Source: Chaenocephalus aceratus (Eukaryota; Chordata; Actinopteri; Perciformes; Channichthyidae). Taken from it: DNA of 64,000 nucleotides. Under the pieces are notes generated by a model that made no database searches, had not been told where the DNA came from, and saw nothing but the letters and a program-made list of their open reading frames with translations. Positions within the stretch are counted from its first letter, which is position 1. Each line of letters starts with the position of its first letter. The DNA lies in contig CM043803.1 of NCBI GenBank assembly GCA_023974075.1, positions 4,995,495-5,059,494 on the forward strand, written 5' to 3'. Both the position numbers and the translations under genes were made by a program. Below, in pieces: positions 1 to 10,071 of the stretch.

Positions 1-19
1 AACTACCTTGAAGATACAT

Positions 20-300
20 TATATGACTACAAGAGGCACAAAACAAATACTAAGACAATCAAAAATGAGCGCAGAGACACACAAAGATGACAAAGAGACG
101 CGCATAGAACACAACAAAACATACAAAGACTACAAAGAGACACTTATAGACCACAGAGAAATAAAAACCGCACAAAACTATTTATGACAAAATGACTACC
201 CAATTACTGATAACACACAAAAGGCTACATAGAGACACGGCCCATAGAGATGCCTAACAACTACAAATAGAAACTAAACGACTACCAAAAGGGACTAAAT
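20..300. repeat. Decayed minisatellite (ACTACAAAGAGACAC-like unit)
   Basis: The stretch repeats variants of 'actacaaagagacac' and 'caaaatgactac' at roughly 17-20 bp spacing, with many substitutions and small indels. The same kind of simple repeat is common in teleost introns and intergenic DNA (recollection, not tested). It has no coding potential. Confidence 0.5.
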
Positions 301-2834
301 GATTATAACATTTGCATTTATTGCTCCTTTAAGTGGATTGGCCTTTTATATGTCTCTGTCCTAGAGCCCATTGTCTCATAAACCGACCATTGGCAAGAGC
401 TGCTCTTTAAGTTTTCATGAGGCCACTTTTGGTTGGTAGAAAATACAATGACAACATGTCAAAACCGAACATGAATAAAACAGACATACCAGAGCTGTGA
501 GAGAACAACTCAAAACAAAAAAAAGGCAGATCAAAAAGGAAAAGACAAATGAATGAAAGGCAGAGCGAAAGGGAGTCAGATGAGTGGAAGTGTTAGTTAC
601 AGCCTGCCTGCTGCATCAAACTGCCAGATAACAGGTATCCTCTCCACAAGAGACTCAAGGCAAACAGTTCATTAGTAAAAAGGAAACAGTGTAACTAGGA
701 ACACGTTATTTAGTGTCAGTCAGTTAAAGGTGCTATAACAGTGCACCTTAATGAGTTGTCCCACTGGAAAATGTGTTAAACTGTGCTGGAGTTAATGCAA
801 ACAAATATTTTAGACACATTTGCAGTACATACACTTTTTAAAGATGCTGGCTGTCTACGAATGTAGTTAAGTTCCTCACAATACGGCAATCATAACATGT
901 GATTTACAAGATTTCTTCTGTCAGAAAGTGACTTTAAACTATTTATGCTGCCTCATCCTTTATCAAGATATTACAAAGCATAGACCATTTTTAAACATCC
1001 TGTTTTTATCCACCTAATTAAAATCTGGGAGATCCTGAAATAGTTCCCTTTCGAATAAAGAATGGTTTCATTTCTGTCTGGGTGGAAGAACAAGAGCAGC
1101 ATTTGGCATTCCCAGCACACTTTGTTGCTTGAGAAATCCAGGAGAAAGACAATAACACTGGGATATTATCTGCGGAGAGTAGCTCCATTAAAAAAATGAA
1201 TATTGCTTTTCTCCCCTTCCTCAGCCCCTTCAGATAACGTCTGAACAAATAAATAAATAAATAAAATCTGTAAATAACTGTTGCCTGTTGCTCCAGTCAT
1301 TTTGCTATTACTTTGGCCAGTAAAGTGAGACCGACTTATTTTTTCCTTGCTCTGAGAAGCAGCTCTCAATTTCTTTGATAAAATAAAAAAAATAATATAG
1401 GAATTGGAGGAAAAGAAGCAAATGGAGGAAGGGTGGTGAGATGCTGTGATTTTTGTGAGTGAATTTTCTAGATGTTCATTTGCATTTTGTCATGTTGTTG
1501 AGCTAACGGGTGTTACCCGTCTTCTTTTCCGATAGTTATTGGTGGTTTGTTTCTCCACTCACACACATGGCGCACTTCTGTCTCACAGATGGTGAAAGAG
1601 ACATAAAGATTATCCTAAATTACTAGATCACCCTTTTATTACTTGAATGGTTCAAGCAATTACTCGCACTCCATAGTCATAAAAAGACATTAAAGTAGGT
1701 GGAAACAATTAACCTTTTTAACAAAGATCCAATAGCTATGCTCGAAGATAGTAGTTTGGCTAATAAGCCTATAATGGCTCCAGAATGACATAAACAGCCT
1801 GTTGATCCGGCGGTAAAAGCAGGGTACCGGTGGAGCCATTTGAATAATTGTGGCAGAAAGCAGATGTGAGAGGCAGCCCAGCTTTTGTGTTAAGTGCACA
1901 GCCAACATGCTTTCGATCAATTCACCCCTTCTGCCTTACAAAACATTTAAATACTAAATGAATTATCACGCCACACCTGGCTCCACCACAGAGCGATGAC
2001 AAGTGGAGTAGCTTTTGTTGGGAACAATGCTTCTGCAGCTCTATCCATCACAATGCTTGACTGGGGGCCTGCATCTGTCACCGGCCATGCTGCTTTCTCA
2101 CTTTGGTAAATGCTAATGAAGCTAAGTCAGGTGTGATGCACAGTTTGCATTAAACAGCAAGAACTGTCTATTATTTGGCAAATAACACCAGCCCATTGTT
2201 GTGTATCCAGTAGAGTATTTCAGTTAATAGTTGTTTTTGTTGTACTGGTAGTTAAACGGTCACAGGTCTTATTGATTAGTTTCGTACCCTACAGGTGTGG
2301 TTGAATAGCTACACAATTGACTGTTCCATAGCTTGTTTCCACTTCATCAAGAATGTAACTACATCAACAATACATACTGGAAAGCCTTGGGCATATATAT
2401 GGCCTTGGAGAATGGCCTAGAGTATATATCCTGTAATAGAAAGGTTATGGAATAATTCCTTTCTATTAGCAGCTCATTGTTGCTCAACATGACAAAGTAA
2501 ATAAAAGAAAGTTCTGTGTAAATAAAAAGTAAAGATACATAGTTCTAGTGTTTGGATTGGGGCTATCAACTGGCGAAATCCAACCTATTATTGTATCAAT
2601 AACATGTACACACCAAATCTGAAAACCTTGTCAGACTTTACAGTTTTCCATTCAATTTTCTTTATGTTTTTCTGTAATGTATGTTTTTCAAGTTAACCTA
2701 TTATTTTCAAGGGAGCAGTTATACTTTACATGGATATCTCTACCACATTTATTTTTGCTCTTAAAATGGAGGAATGGCCAGTGTATTACCAAAGTCATTA
2801 GGACTCCTCCTTTGAAAACCATTTCATATCTATG
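301..2834. other. Intergenic, no gene seen
   Basis: AT-rich sequence with only short unconvincing ORFs on both strands. It holds a short (AAAT)n tract near 1246-1264. I see no terminal inverted repeats, LTRs or recognisable protein fragments. The last five bases (2835-2839, taaaa) are the target-site copy of the LTR element that follows. Confidence 0.5.
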
Positions 2835-2839
2835 TAAAA

Positions 2840-3233
2840 TGTCACGGATCAGTGAAGGAAGCAGGACCCAAATGCAGATAACTTTTGAGAAACCCTTTAT
2901 TCCAAGGATAAATGATAAATGACAAATAAAGAACAGAACACTCTCCGGTGATCTCCGTCACCAACAAACAATGACCCAACACTGAACACAGACAGAGACA
3001 AGACTAAATACAAGAAGGGGTAATCAAGACAACGAGAAACAGCCGGGCAGGGGAGGAGAAACACAAGGACAACAGGTGAACACAATCGGGTAATCAGGGA
3101 GGGAAACAGACAGAAAGCAGACAGGCAGGAAATGGGGGTGAACACTTAACACAATAAGACGGGAAACCCAAAGACAAGAAAAACACCAACACAGACAAAA
3201 CTACAAGCGTGACATAACATGTGAATTGTGACA
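2840..3233 (-). repeat. 3' LTR of the non-autonomous element
   Basis: This is the left copy of the 394-bp LTR, which is the downstream LTR in element orientation. The AATAAA polyadenylation signal is read on the minus strand at 2896-2901. A TATTTA box lies at 3005-3010. The end inverted repeat is TGTCAC/GTGACA. Confidence 0.9.
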
Positions 3234-3599
3234 GAACGCCCCCCTCAAGGGACGGATTCCAGACGTCCCTAAAAAAAACAAAACAAAAAAGTCCAAAACC
3301 CCAAGCAGGGTGGGCGGAGGGGGTCCGGAGGACGGGTCTTGGGCTGACAGCCCAGGAACACAGCGGAGGACCAGGAAGGGCTCACAGGCGGACGGCCCGA
3401 GGGGCAAGGGACAGTCCAAAAAGGGGGATTCGGGCAGACTGCCCGGGGACAAGGCAGAGAACCAGGAAGGGGTCTCGGGCGGACGGCCCGGGGTCAAAAC
3501 AGAGTCCAAGGTGGGGACCATGGAGGACCGAAGGCAGCGGTAGGAAGAGTCAGGGACCCGGGTCCGAGGGCGAAGGCAACGGCAGGAAGAGTCAGGGGG

Positions 3600-3770
3600 T
3601 CGGGCCCGAGGGCGAAGACCGCAGCTCTCAGGGGGCCGGGCTCGAGGGCGAAGACCGCGGCTCTCAGGGGGCCGGGCTCGAGGGCGAAGACCGCGGCTCT
3701 CAGGGGGCCGGGCTCTCAGGGGGCCGGGCTCGGGGGCGAAGACCGCGGCTCTCAGGGGGCCGGGCTCGAG
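3600..3770. repeat. 36-bp tandem repeat in the LTR element
   Basis: About four and a half units of a GC-rich 36-bp motif (gcggctctcagggggccggg and so on). One unit has a partial internal duplication. It encodes the Arg/Pro-rich C-terminus of the minus-strand ORF, whose stop codon (3700-3702) falls inside the array. Confidence 0.8.
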
Positions 3771-5691
3771 CCGGTGTCGACCAGACAGGATCAGGAGGCC
3801 GGGCAGGAAAGCGCTGATGGGCCAGTTCCGGAGATCGGGCAGGACCCGGTGTCGGCCGGACAGAAACCGGAGCCGGTCGGACAGGCTTCGGCAGGATCCC
3901 CCACGGAAAAGGACCAGGAGTTGGCAGGAACCCCGGCGAGACCGGTGATGGACATGGGGCTGGCAGGGCCCCCGGTAGAACCTCCAACGGGACAGGAGAA
4001 AAGGTTGGCAGGACCCCCGGCAGGGGAGTAGACGGCGGGACCTCCAACGACACAGGACACAGGGTTGGCAGGACCCCCGGCAGGGGAGTAGACGGCGGGA
4101 CCTCCAACGGGACAGGACACAGGGTTGGCAGGACCCCCGGCAGGGGAGTAGACGGCGGGACCTCCAACGGCACAGGACACAGAGCTGGCAGGACCCCCGG
4201 CAGGGGAGTAGACGGCGGGACCTCCAACGGGACAGGAGAAAGGGTTGGCAGGACCCCCGGCAGAAGAGTATTCTGCGGGACCTCCAACGGGACAGGAGAA
4301 AGGGTTGGCAGGACCCCCGGCAGGGGAGTAGACGGCGGGACCTCCAACGACACAGGACACAGGGTTGGCAGGACCCCCGGCTGGGGAGTAGACGGCGGGA
4401 CCTCCAACGGCACAGGACACAGAGCTGGCAGGACCCCCGGCAGGGGAGTAGACGGCGGGACCTCCAACGGGACAGGAGAAACTAGAGGAGGGACTAGAGG
4501 AGTAACTAAAGAAGGGAACTCGAGAGGGGAACTAGAGAGGGGACTCGAGGAGGGACTAGAGGAGGGAACTCGAGAGGGGACTCGAGGGGGAACTGGAGAG
4601 GGAACTTGAGATGGAAACAGAGAGGGGACTCGAACAGAGACTAAAGAGGGAACTAGAGGAGGGACTAGAGGAGTAACTAGAGAAGGGAACTCGAGAGGGG
4701 AACTAGAGAGGGGACTCGAGGAGGGACTAGAGGAGGGCCTAAAGGAGGGACTAAAGGAGGGAACTCGAGAGGGGACTCGAGGGGGAACTGGAGAGGGAAC
4801 TTGAGATGGAAACAGAGAGGGGACTCGAGATGGGACCGTGGCAGCCGGGACCAGATCCGGGTCTGGAACCAAGGCAGCTGGGGTCGGGACCATGGCTGCT
4901 GGGACCAGAACTGGGGCCGAAACCCTGGCTGCAGGGACCGGAATAGCAGCCAGAAACATGGCTGCTGAAGCCAGAACCCTGTCTATAAGCTCCAGCTTCG
5001 ACGCCGGAAACACGGCCGTATAGGGCGCTCCCGGAGCCGGGACCATAGCCGCTGGGGCCGGCCCTGGAGCCGGAAACATGGCTGTATGATCCAGCTCTGG
5101 AGCCCGGATCATGACTGTGTGGGGCGGACTCGGAGCCGGAAACATGGCTGCGGGAGCCTGCACTGGGGCAGGAACCGTGGCTGCTGGGGCCGAAACCGTG
5201 GCTGCTGGGGCCGGAACCGTGGCTGCTGGGGCCAGGACTGAGGCTGGAACCATGGCTGCTGGCGCCTGTACTGGGACCATGGCTGCTGGGGCCCGGGCTC
5301 CTTGTCTGGCCTTGCGACGACTCCTCTTAGCAGCCGCCTGAATGCTCCGTGGGCCTCCATAAGCCTGACGAGTTCCAGCATAAGACTCATGAATAGGAGC
5401 AGGAACTGGGGAAGAAGCAGAGGTTGACTCCAGACGGAACACTCCGAGACGTCTGTACTCAGCAGGCTGGAACTCACACCTCCAGAGGAAGTCCAACATC
5501 CAGTCAGGCAAGTATTTCACCAGGTCGGGCTTCTCCATCGCCAACCGGTGCGCCTCTACCAGGGCGGCCTCCTTCAGCCGAACACTGGACGCTTCCTTCC
5601 ACCAATCGTGACAACATTCCAAAGGAAAAGAAAACTGTTGCAGCTCCACCTCAAAAGGGTCATCTGCTGGGTCCATTTCTGGTTGGGTCAT
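3700..5691 (-). CDS. Proline-rich Gag-like ORF of the non-autonomous LTR element
   Basis: This is an uninterrupted frame of 663 codons, the only long ORF between the LTRs, starting 2 bp after the 5' LTR. The first ATG is followed by a second in-frame ATG at codon 6 (MDPAD...), which resembles how fish Ty3/gypsy Gag proteins begin; either could be the real start. Residues about 1-90 look like an ordinary globular segment rich in Trp, Leu and charged residues. The rest is low complexity: an Ala/Pro/Val region (APAATVPAP-like), then a Ser/Pro/Val region (VPSLFPSQVPS-like, two copies of about 57 residues), then eight 20-residue repeats (LPTLCPVPLEVPPSTP-like) encoded by a 60-bp minisatellite, and finally an Arg/Pro-rich tail. 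I see no CCHC knuckle, protease or RT. Likely role: a structural, capsid-related or RNA-packaging protein, by position only. A domestication product is unlikely given the flanking LTRs. Confidence 0.65.
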   Translation of the reverse strand: MTQPEMDPADDPFEVELQQFSFPLECCHDWWKEASSVRLKEAALVEAHRLAMEKPDLVKYLPDWMLDFLWRCEFQPAEYRRLGVFRLESTSASSPVPAPIHESYAGTRQAYGGPRSIQAAAKRSRRKARQGARAPAAMVPVQAPAAMVPASVLAPAATVPAPAATVSAPAATVPAPVQAPAAMFPAPSPPHTVMIRAPELDHTAMFPAPGPAPAAMVPAPGAPYTAVFPASKLELIDRVLASAAMFLAAIPVPAARVSAPVLVPAAMVPTPAALVPDPDLVPAATVPSRVPSLFPSQVPSPVPPRVPSRVPSFSPSFRPSSSPSSSPLSSSPLEFPSLVTPLVPPLVPSLVSVRVPSLFPSQVPSPVPPRVPSRVPSSSPSSSPLSSSPLEFPSLVTPLVPPLVSPVPLEVPPSTPLPGVLPALCPVPLEVPPSTPQPGVLPTLCPVSLEVPPSTPLPGVLPTLSPVPLEVPQNTLLPGVLPTLSPVPLEVPPSTPLPGVLPALCPVPLEVPPSTPLPGVLPTLCPVPLEVPPSTPLPGVLPTLCPVSLEVPPSTPLPGVLPTFSPVPLEVLPGALPAPCPSPVSPGFLPTPGPFPWGILPKPVRPAPVSVRPTPGPARSPELAHQRFPARPPDPVWSTPARARPPESRGLRPRARPPESPAP
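3961..4480. repeat. 60-bp minisatellite encoding 20-residue repeats
   Basis: Eight near-identical 60-bp units (4021-4480) plus a shortened unit upstream. Each contains ggttggcaggacccccggca and ggcgggacctccaacg. The period is a multiple of three, so reading frames stay open across it, which creates several spurious ORFs on both strands. Confidence 0.9.
4483..4830. repeat. Two-copy repeat, about 170 bp, made of CTAGAGG/CTCGAGG sub-repeats
   Basis: A block that includes 'gaagggaactcgagagggg' is repeated with an offset of 171 bp (4511 and 4682). Within each block, ctagagg and ctcgagg submotifs recur every 9-15 bp. It encodes the Ser/Pro/Val-rich part of the ORF. Confidence 0.75.
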
Positions 5692-5693
5692 TC

Positions 5694-6087
5694 TGTCACG
5701 GATCAGTGAAGGAAGCAGGACCCAAATGCAGATAACTTTTGAGAAACCCTTTATTCCAAGGATAAATGATAAATGACAAATAAAGAACAGAACACTCTCC
5801 GGTGATCTCCGTCACCAACAAACAATGACCCAACACTGAACACAGACAGAGACAAGACTAAATACAAGAAGGGGTAATCAAGACAACGAGAAACAGCCGG
5901 GCAGGGGAGGAGAAACACAAGGACAACAGGTGAACACAATCGGGTAATCAGGGAGGGAAACAGACAGAAAGCAGACAGGCAGGAAATGGGGGTGAACACT
6001 TAACACAATAAGACGGGAAACCCAAAGACAAGAAAAACACCAACACAGACAAAACTACAAGCGTGACATAACATGTGAATTGTGACA
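5694..6087 (-). repeat. 5' LTR of the non-autonomous element
   Basis: This is the right copy of the LTR and carries the promoter in element orientation. It matches 2840-3233 base for base as far as can be read. The AATAAA signal is at 5750-5755 on the minus strand. The flanking target copy taaaa follows at 6088-6092. Confidence 0.9.
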
Positions 6088-6092
6088 TAAAA

Positions 6093-7737
6093 TGTGTTTG
6101 CAGTACATCCCAAAGATGTTGAGATACTTAGCCAACAGAAATATACATTTGTATTTTACATACCATTAAAAACAGGTTTTGCCAGCTGGGTTTGAAACGC
6201 CATATTAAGATGTATTTGCATTGTATTACACCTTTTCACAGATAGTGGAATAACCTGAGGACATCTGAAATGGTTTGGCATTCAGGTCCTTTTCCTGGAC
6301 ATTCCTCTGAGCCACCGATGACAACAATGACATTCGGTAAGAGACGGGACCAGCTGAGCATGACTTCAATCTAATTCTGTGCCAGCTTCTGTGAAAGTCA
6401 CAGAGCCAAAATGATTCTGTCCAGTGGCCAAAGAAGAAACATGGGAAATATCTGGGGGCACGGGAGACTACTTAAAAGAATCATGAAATTGCTTATTGTG
6501 TTGAAATGGACTTTAGATAAAGACAAAGGGAACAATGATCCACATAAAGGTGTGCGGGACATATAAAAGCACTTTTATTGTTACGGTTCACCCTCATAAA
6601 GTCATATCAAAGTTACCTCCTGCTGTAATTGATTTCAAATATTTCTTGTTAGCACAACATCCAATATGAGTTTACACTTCAGTGTACTAGGAATAGGCCT
6701 ATAGCACAAATTCAACACAGCACATCTGCGTGAAAATGAACACTTATATATTGAGCTTTTTTTATCTGTGCCACTCTGCCATGTCTATAAATAACATAAC
6801 ATTTAATATCCGAGTCACATTTAACGAGATTTAAATTGTAATAGTGATAAAGATTGCAGTTTATGTTTTCAGAGTTCTAAGACTATCTTTGCTGTCGAGT
6901 TAAAACTGGCTGTCAGAGAAGTCCCAACGTTGTTAAAGTATGTCTGCATAATCATTCTGTGTTTTACGCTGTTCAGGGTAGAACGGTACGGTATAAAATG
7001 GAGATGTTATTAAGTAAGACCTTGATGGTAAGAGATTGGTCTTCTAATATAAAAGTAGCACCTACTATAACCTCATTAAAGCCCAGCGATCATTAAAATG
7101 TATTTTCTTCCACCTTCACTCCTTTCAAAAAAGGTGGCTCTTTCAGAAGATGTAAAGGTCACTGAGATTCACACACACACAGACACACACACAGAGAGAC
7201 CTACACACACCCAGACACAGACACACACACACACACACACACTGGATGATATATAGTGGTTTTATCTGGCCTTTACTCTCTTAAATTGATTACTTGGCGC
7301 TTTTTGTCACTGAAAAAAAGCATGGAGGAGTAAACGTGAGCTGTGTCCTAGTTCTGTACAACATTCTAACACACTGACACAGTAATACACACTTATTTTC
7401 AGAGTGCACTGTTTTCACATAGTACTGTATAGCCTATAATAAATGTATTTAAAAAAAAAAATTCTTGCAGTAAATGGTAAAAGACGAGCTAAAATATGCA
7501 ACTCAAAGGACTTAAAGATATCTCAAGGAAGGAACGAACATTGATATTATTATGGTGTAATATATTGTTCAACAGGCAATAAAGCAATCAGCAGACACTG
7601 AATATGAAACTCATTACATATTAGTAAGTCATACCACAGCTACATAGAGTTTAGTAAGGCTGGTTTACCTCCATGGACAAACTAGGCACGCGTCAAGTGG
7701 GAGAAGGTTCAAGGGTTAGTATTGGACTACCTATGTT
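6093..7737. other. Intergenic with a (CA)n microsatellite
   Basis: No gene is recognisable. An interrupted (CA)n/(GA)n tract lies at about 7170-7242. The remainder is AT-rich with no clear repeat ends. Confidence 0.5.
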
Positions 7738-8273
7738 GCAAATCAATCAATCAATCAATCAATGTTTATTTATATAGCCCAATATCACAAATGTTACATT
7801 TGTCTCAGTGGTCTTCACAGTGTGTACAGAATATCAGTATGACAATACGACACCCTCTGTCCTTAGACCCTCACATCGTACAAGGAAAAACTTCCAAAGA
7901 AAACCCAGTTTAAAGGGAAAAATGGGAGAAACCTCAGGGAGAGCAACAGAGGAGGGATCCCTCTCCCAGGACGGACAGACGTGCAATAGATGCCGTGTGT
8001 AAATACGATATGTGCAAATGTATTATCTTTTCAATTTACACACGGCATCTATTGCACGTCTGTCCGTCCTGGGAGAGGGATCCCTCCTCTGTTGCTCTCC
8101 CTGAGGTTTCTCCCATTTTCCCTTTAAACTGGGTTTTCTTCTGAAGTTTTTCCTTGTACGATGTGAGAGTCTAAGGACAGAGGGTGTCGTATTGTCATAC
8201 TGATATTCTGTACACACTGTGAAGACCACTGAGACAAATGTAACATTTGTGATATTGGGCTATATAAATAAAC

Positions 8274-8345
<72 letters not shown>
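7738..8345. repeat. Large palindrome of two inverted LINE 3' tails
   Basis: The left arm (7738-8004) begins with (AATC)n and reads tttatttatatagcccaata... The right arm (8034-8345) is its near-perfect reverse complement and ends ...gctatataaataaacattgattg followed by about 18 copies of (ATTG). The arms are separated by a 29-bp spacer and differ by a few substitutions and a short indel. Each arm has the look of a teleost LINE 3' end (ATATAAATAAA followed by a tetranucleotide tail), arranged head to head. It has no coding function; the short ORFs in it are mirror images of each other. Confidence 0.85.
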
Positions 8346-8346
<1 letters not shown>

Positions 8347-9636
8347 CATTAAATAATAAAGAAATGTGGAATAAAGAGCAGGTGTAGCCCCTTTATGCAA
8401 AATACATAAAACACATATGGAAACAAAGAATAAGAACCACTTTAGTAAAAGTAGCTATTAGGAAGAATACAAAGGAATAAATATACAACTGCATACACAA
8501 TGCTACACACACACATGCAGACATATGCAGACACATACATACTGTAGACACAACACACACACAATTGTGTAGTCCAGAAGTTTAAAAAACACATCCTAAA
8601 ACATGCTGTGTTAGTTGTGTGTGGAATATCACAGCTCATTCATTGTTTGCAGGTATGAAGTATCTATTTTTTCCTCCATTAGCCATGTAAGGGCTTTTTA
8701 ATAAAAACTGCTGGAGGAATAATGCTGTGCATATACAGTAAAGAGTGTGTGTGTTGGGTTCGCTCGGCATCACTTTACAAAGCAATATTTCATCGAGCAG
8801 CTCGCATGAAACCTGGCTTTTGTTGGCAATTATTTGCTTATTAATTTTTAACCTCGTCCCAACAGCTCAATAAATAAACAAATGCATTTAATGAAACAAA
8901 TTGGTTCCATACCAAAATAATTGCTAATAAATCATTCAAAGCATGTGTATAGATTATACATGCTTCACCCTTGATTTCCATTAAGAAGGCAGTGCTCAAT
9001 TCCTAACAATTGCTCAGTTCCCCACAAGGCATCTTCTGATCAATATGTAGGACTGGATTGTTTGGGCCCTTGAGGGAAAACATAAACTTTGTGCATACGG
9101 GAGGAGTAAACAAATCATTTCTGGCATAAAAAAGTTGAACACAGAATTAATGGAGTACTGAATCCATGCTGTTTATAAACCAACTTGCTGATACCTATAA
9201 GGTTCTGGGTAAAGTACAACAACACATGAGGTTCATGTTTTTGTCTATGTTCCTCTTTCCTTTCTAAGTGCTGCATTTTCTTTTTTTAAAGTTTAATATT
9301 GTTTTTGTAATTATTTTGGATGTCTGAAGTTATATAAATAAGCTATTGCAGCTTTAGAACAGCTCCAAAAACTGTGGGTGTTTTCTTTAATTCATGTTTT
9401 TTGTCAACAGGTGTGACGTAAGTGTATTAGGTTGGTTGAAAACAATAATATTGGTTAAAATAACTAACTAAATACAGTTATATGCAACCTGTTGACAACA
9501 TTTTTTATTGAAGTCAACGTTTAATTTTTTTTTTGAGTGAGGTCCCGGTTACCTAGCAAGTATTTTTGTTACATTTTTATAATTACATACAATTAAAAAC
9601 AATTTAAATAAAATATGTGATTAATTACAGATTGCC
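8346..9636. other. Intergenic, possible conserved non-coding sequence
   Basis: A short CA-rich stretch lies at about 8505-8565. From 8640 to about 9060 the sequence is repeat-free, high in complexity and rich in AATTA/TAAT cores (for example 8840-8850 and 8920-8940), as in developmental enhancers. This is only an impression without alignment. No ORF of interest. Confidence 0.25.
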
Positions 9637-9640
9637 TTAA

Positions 9641-10067
9641 AGGTGGGGTAGGTAAGTTTCAGAAACCGGCTCGAGTGCACTAAAATTTGAAAGTACACAG
9701 CCGAAAAGAATCCGCCCCTTCCTTCAGACTTCCTTACAGAGCACCTCCTCCAACACACATGAACGCGCACATGACGTCAGCAGACTGGTTGCTGGCGAGT
9801 CATTGAAGTATTGCTGCAATGCACGGCCAATGAGGGCTATACATTTGTGCATGCACGAGATGGAAGGCTGACAGACAGGGCGGCAATCTGTACAACCAAT
9901 CGGTTGTACTTTTTACAGTATTACGGCTTCCACAGATGAAATTTGTTTATGGATTTTTTTGTCAAAGCACTTAAGATATTCATTGCTATCGGGATGTTAA
10001 GAGCATTCCATGGAATATAACAAAAAGTGTATCTCAAGCCGGTTTCTGAAACTTACCTATCCCACCT
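9641..10067. mobile_element. MITE with TTAA target duplication (copy 1)
   Basis: The ends are long inverted repeats: AGGTGGGGTAGGTAAGTTTC on the left and the complement of AGGTGGGATAGGTAAGTTTC on the right, extending to about 31 bp. TTAA lies immediately outside both ends (9637-9640 and 10068-10071), as in piggyBac and Kolobok transposons. There is no transposase ORF. A second copy is at 56014-56388. Confidence 0.85.
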
Positions 10068-10071
10068 TTAA

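Larger units (their letters stand above)
2840..6087 (-). mobile_element. Complete non-autonomous LTR retrotransposon (Ty3/gypsy-like termini)
   Basis: Two 394-bp direct repeats (2840-3233 and 5694-6087) begin TGTCACGG and end GTGACA, with the TG...CA ends of LTRs. By eye they are identical over their whole length. The element is flanked by a perfect 5-bp target duplication, taaaa (2835-2839 and 6088-6092). The internal part holds one long minus-strand ORF. No protease, reverse transcriptase, RNase H or integrase is present, so it must depend on enzymes supplied in trans. Orientation is minus: on that strand each LTR has a TATTTA box and an AATAAA signal, and a purine-rich GAGGGGGGCG tract abuts the 3' LTR (3237-3247). 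No standard primer-binding site was recognised; the ORF start lies 2 bp after the 5' LTR. Identical LTRs imply recent insertion. Confidence 0.9.

Noticed and set aside
3221..3817. 198-codon plus-strand ORF with Gly/Arg/Gln repeats
   Set aside because: It lies across the 3' LTR boundary and the 36-bp array. Its openness comes from repeat periodicity on the antisense of the element ORF.
3791..4420. 209-codon minus-strand ORF with GGPAVYSPAGGPAN repeats
   Set aside because: Alternative frame of the 60-bp minisatellite. The 663-codon frame extends to the LTR and has a non-repetitive N-terminus, so it is the better candidate.
7722..8229. Two similar ORFs of 63-68 codons on opposite strands
   Set aside because: They are the mirror arms of the LINE-tail palindrome, not genes.
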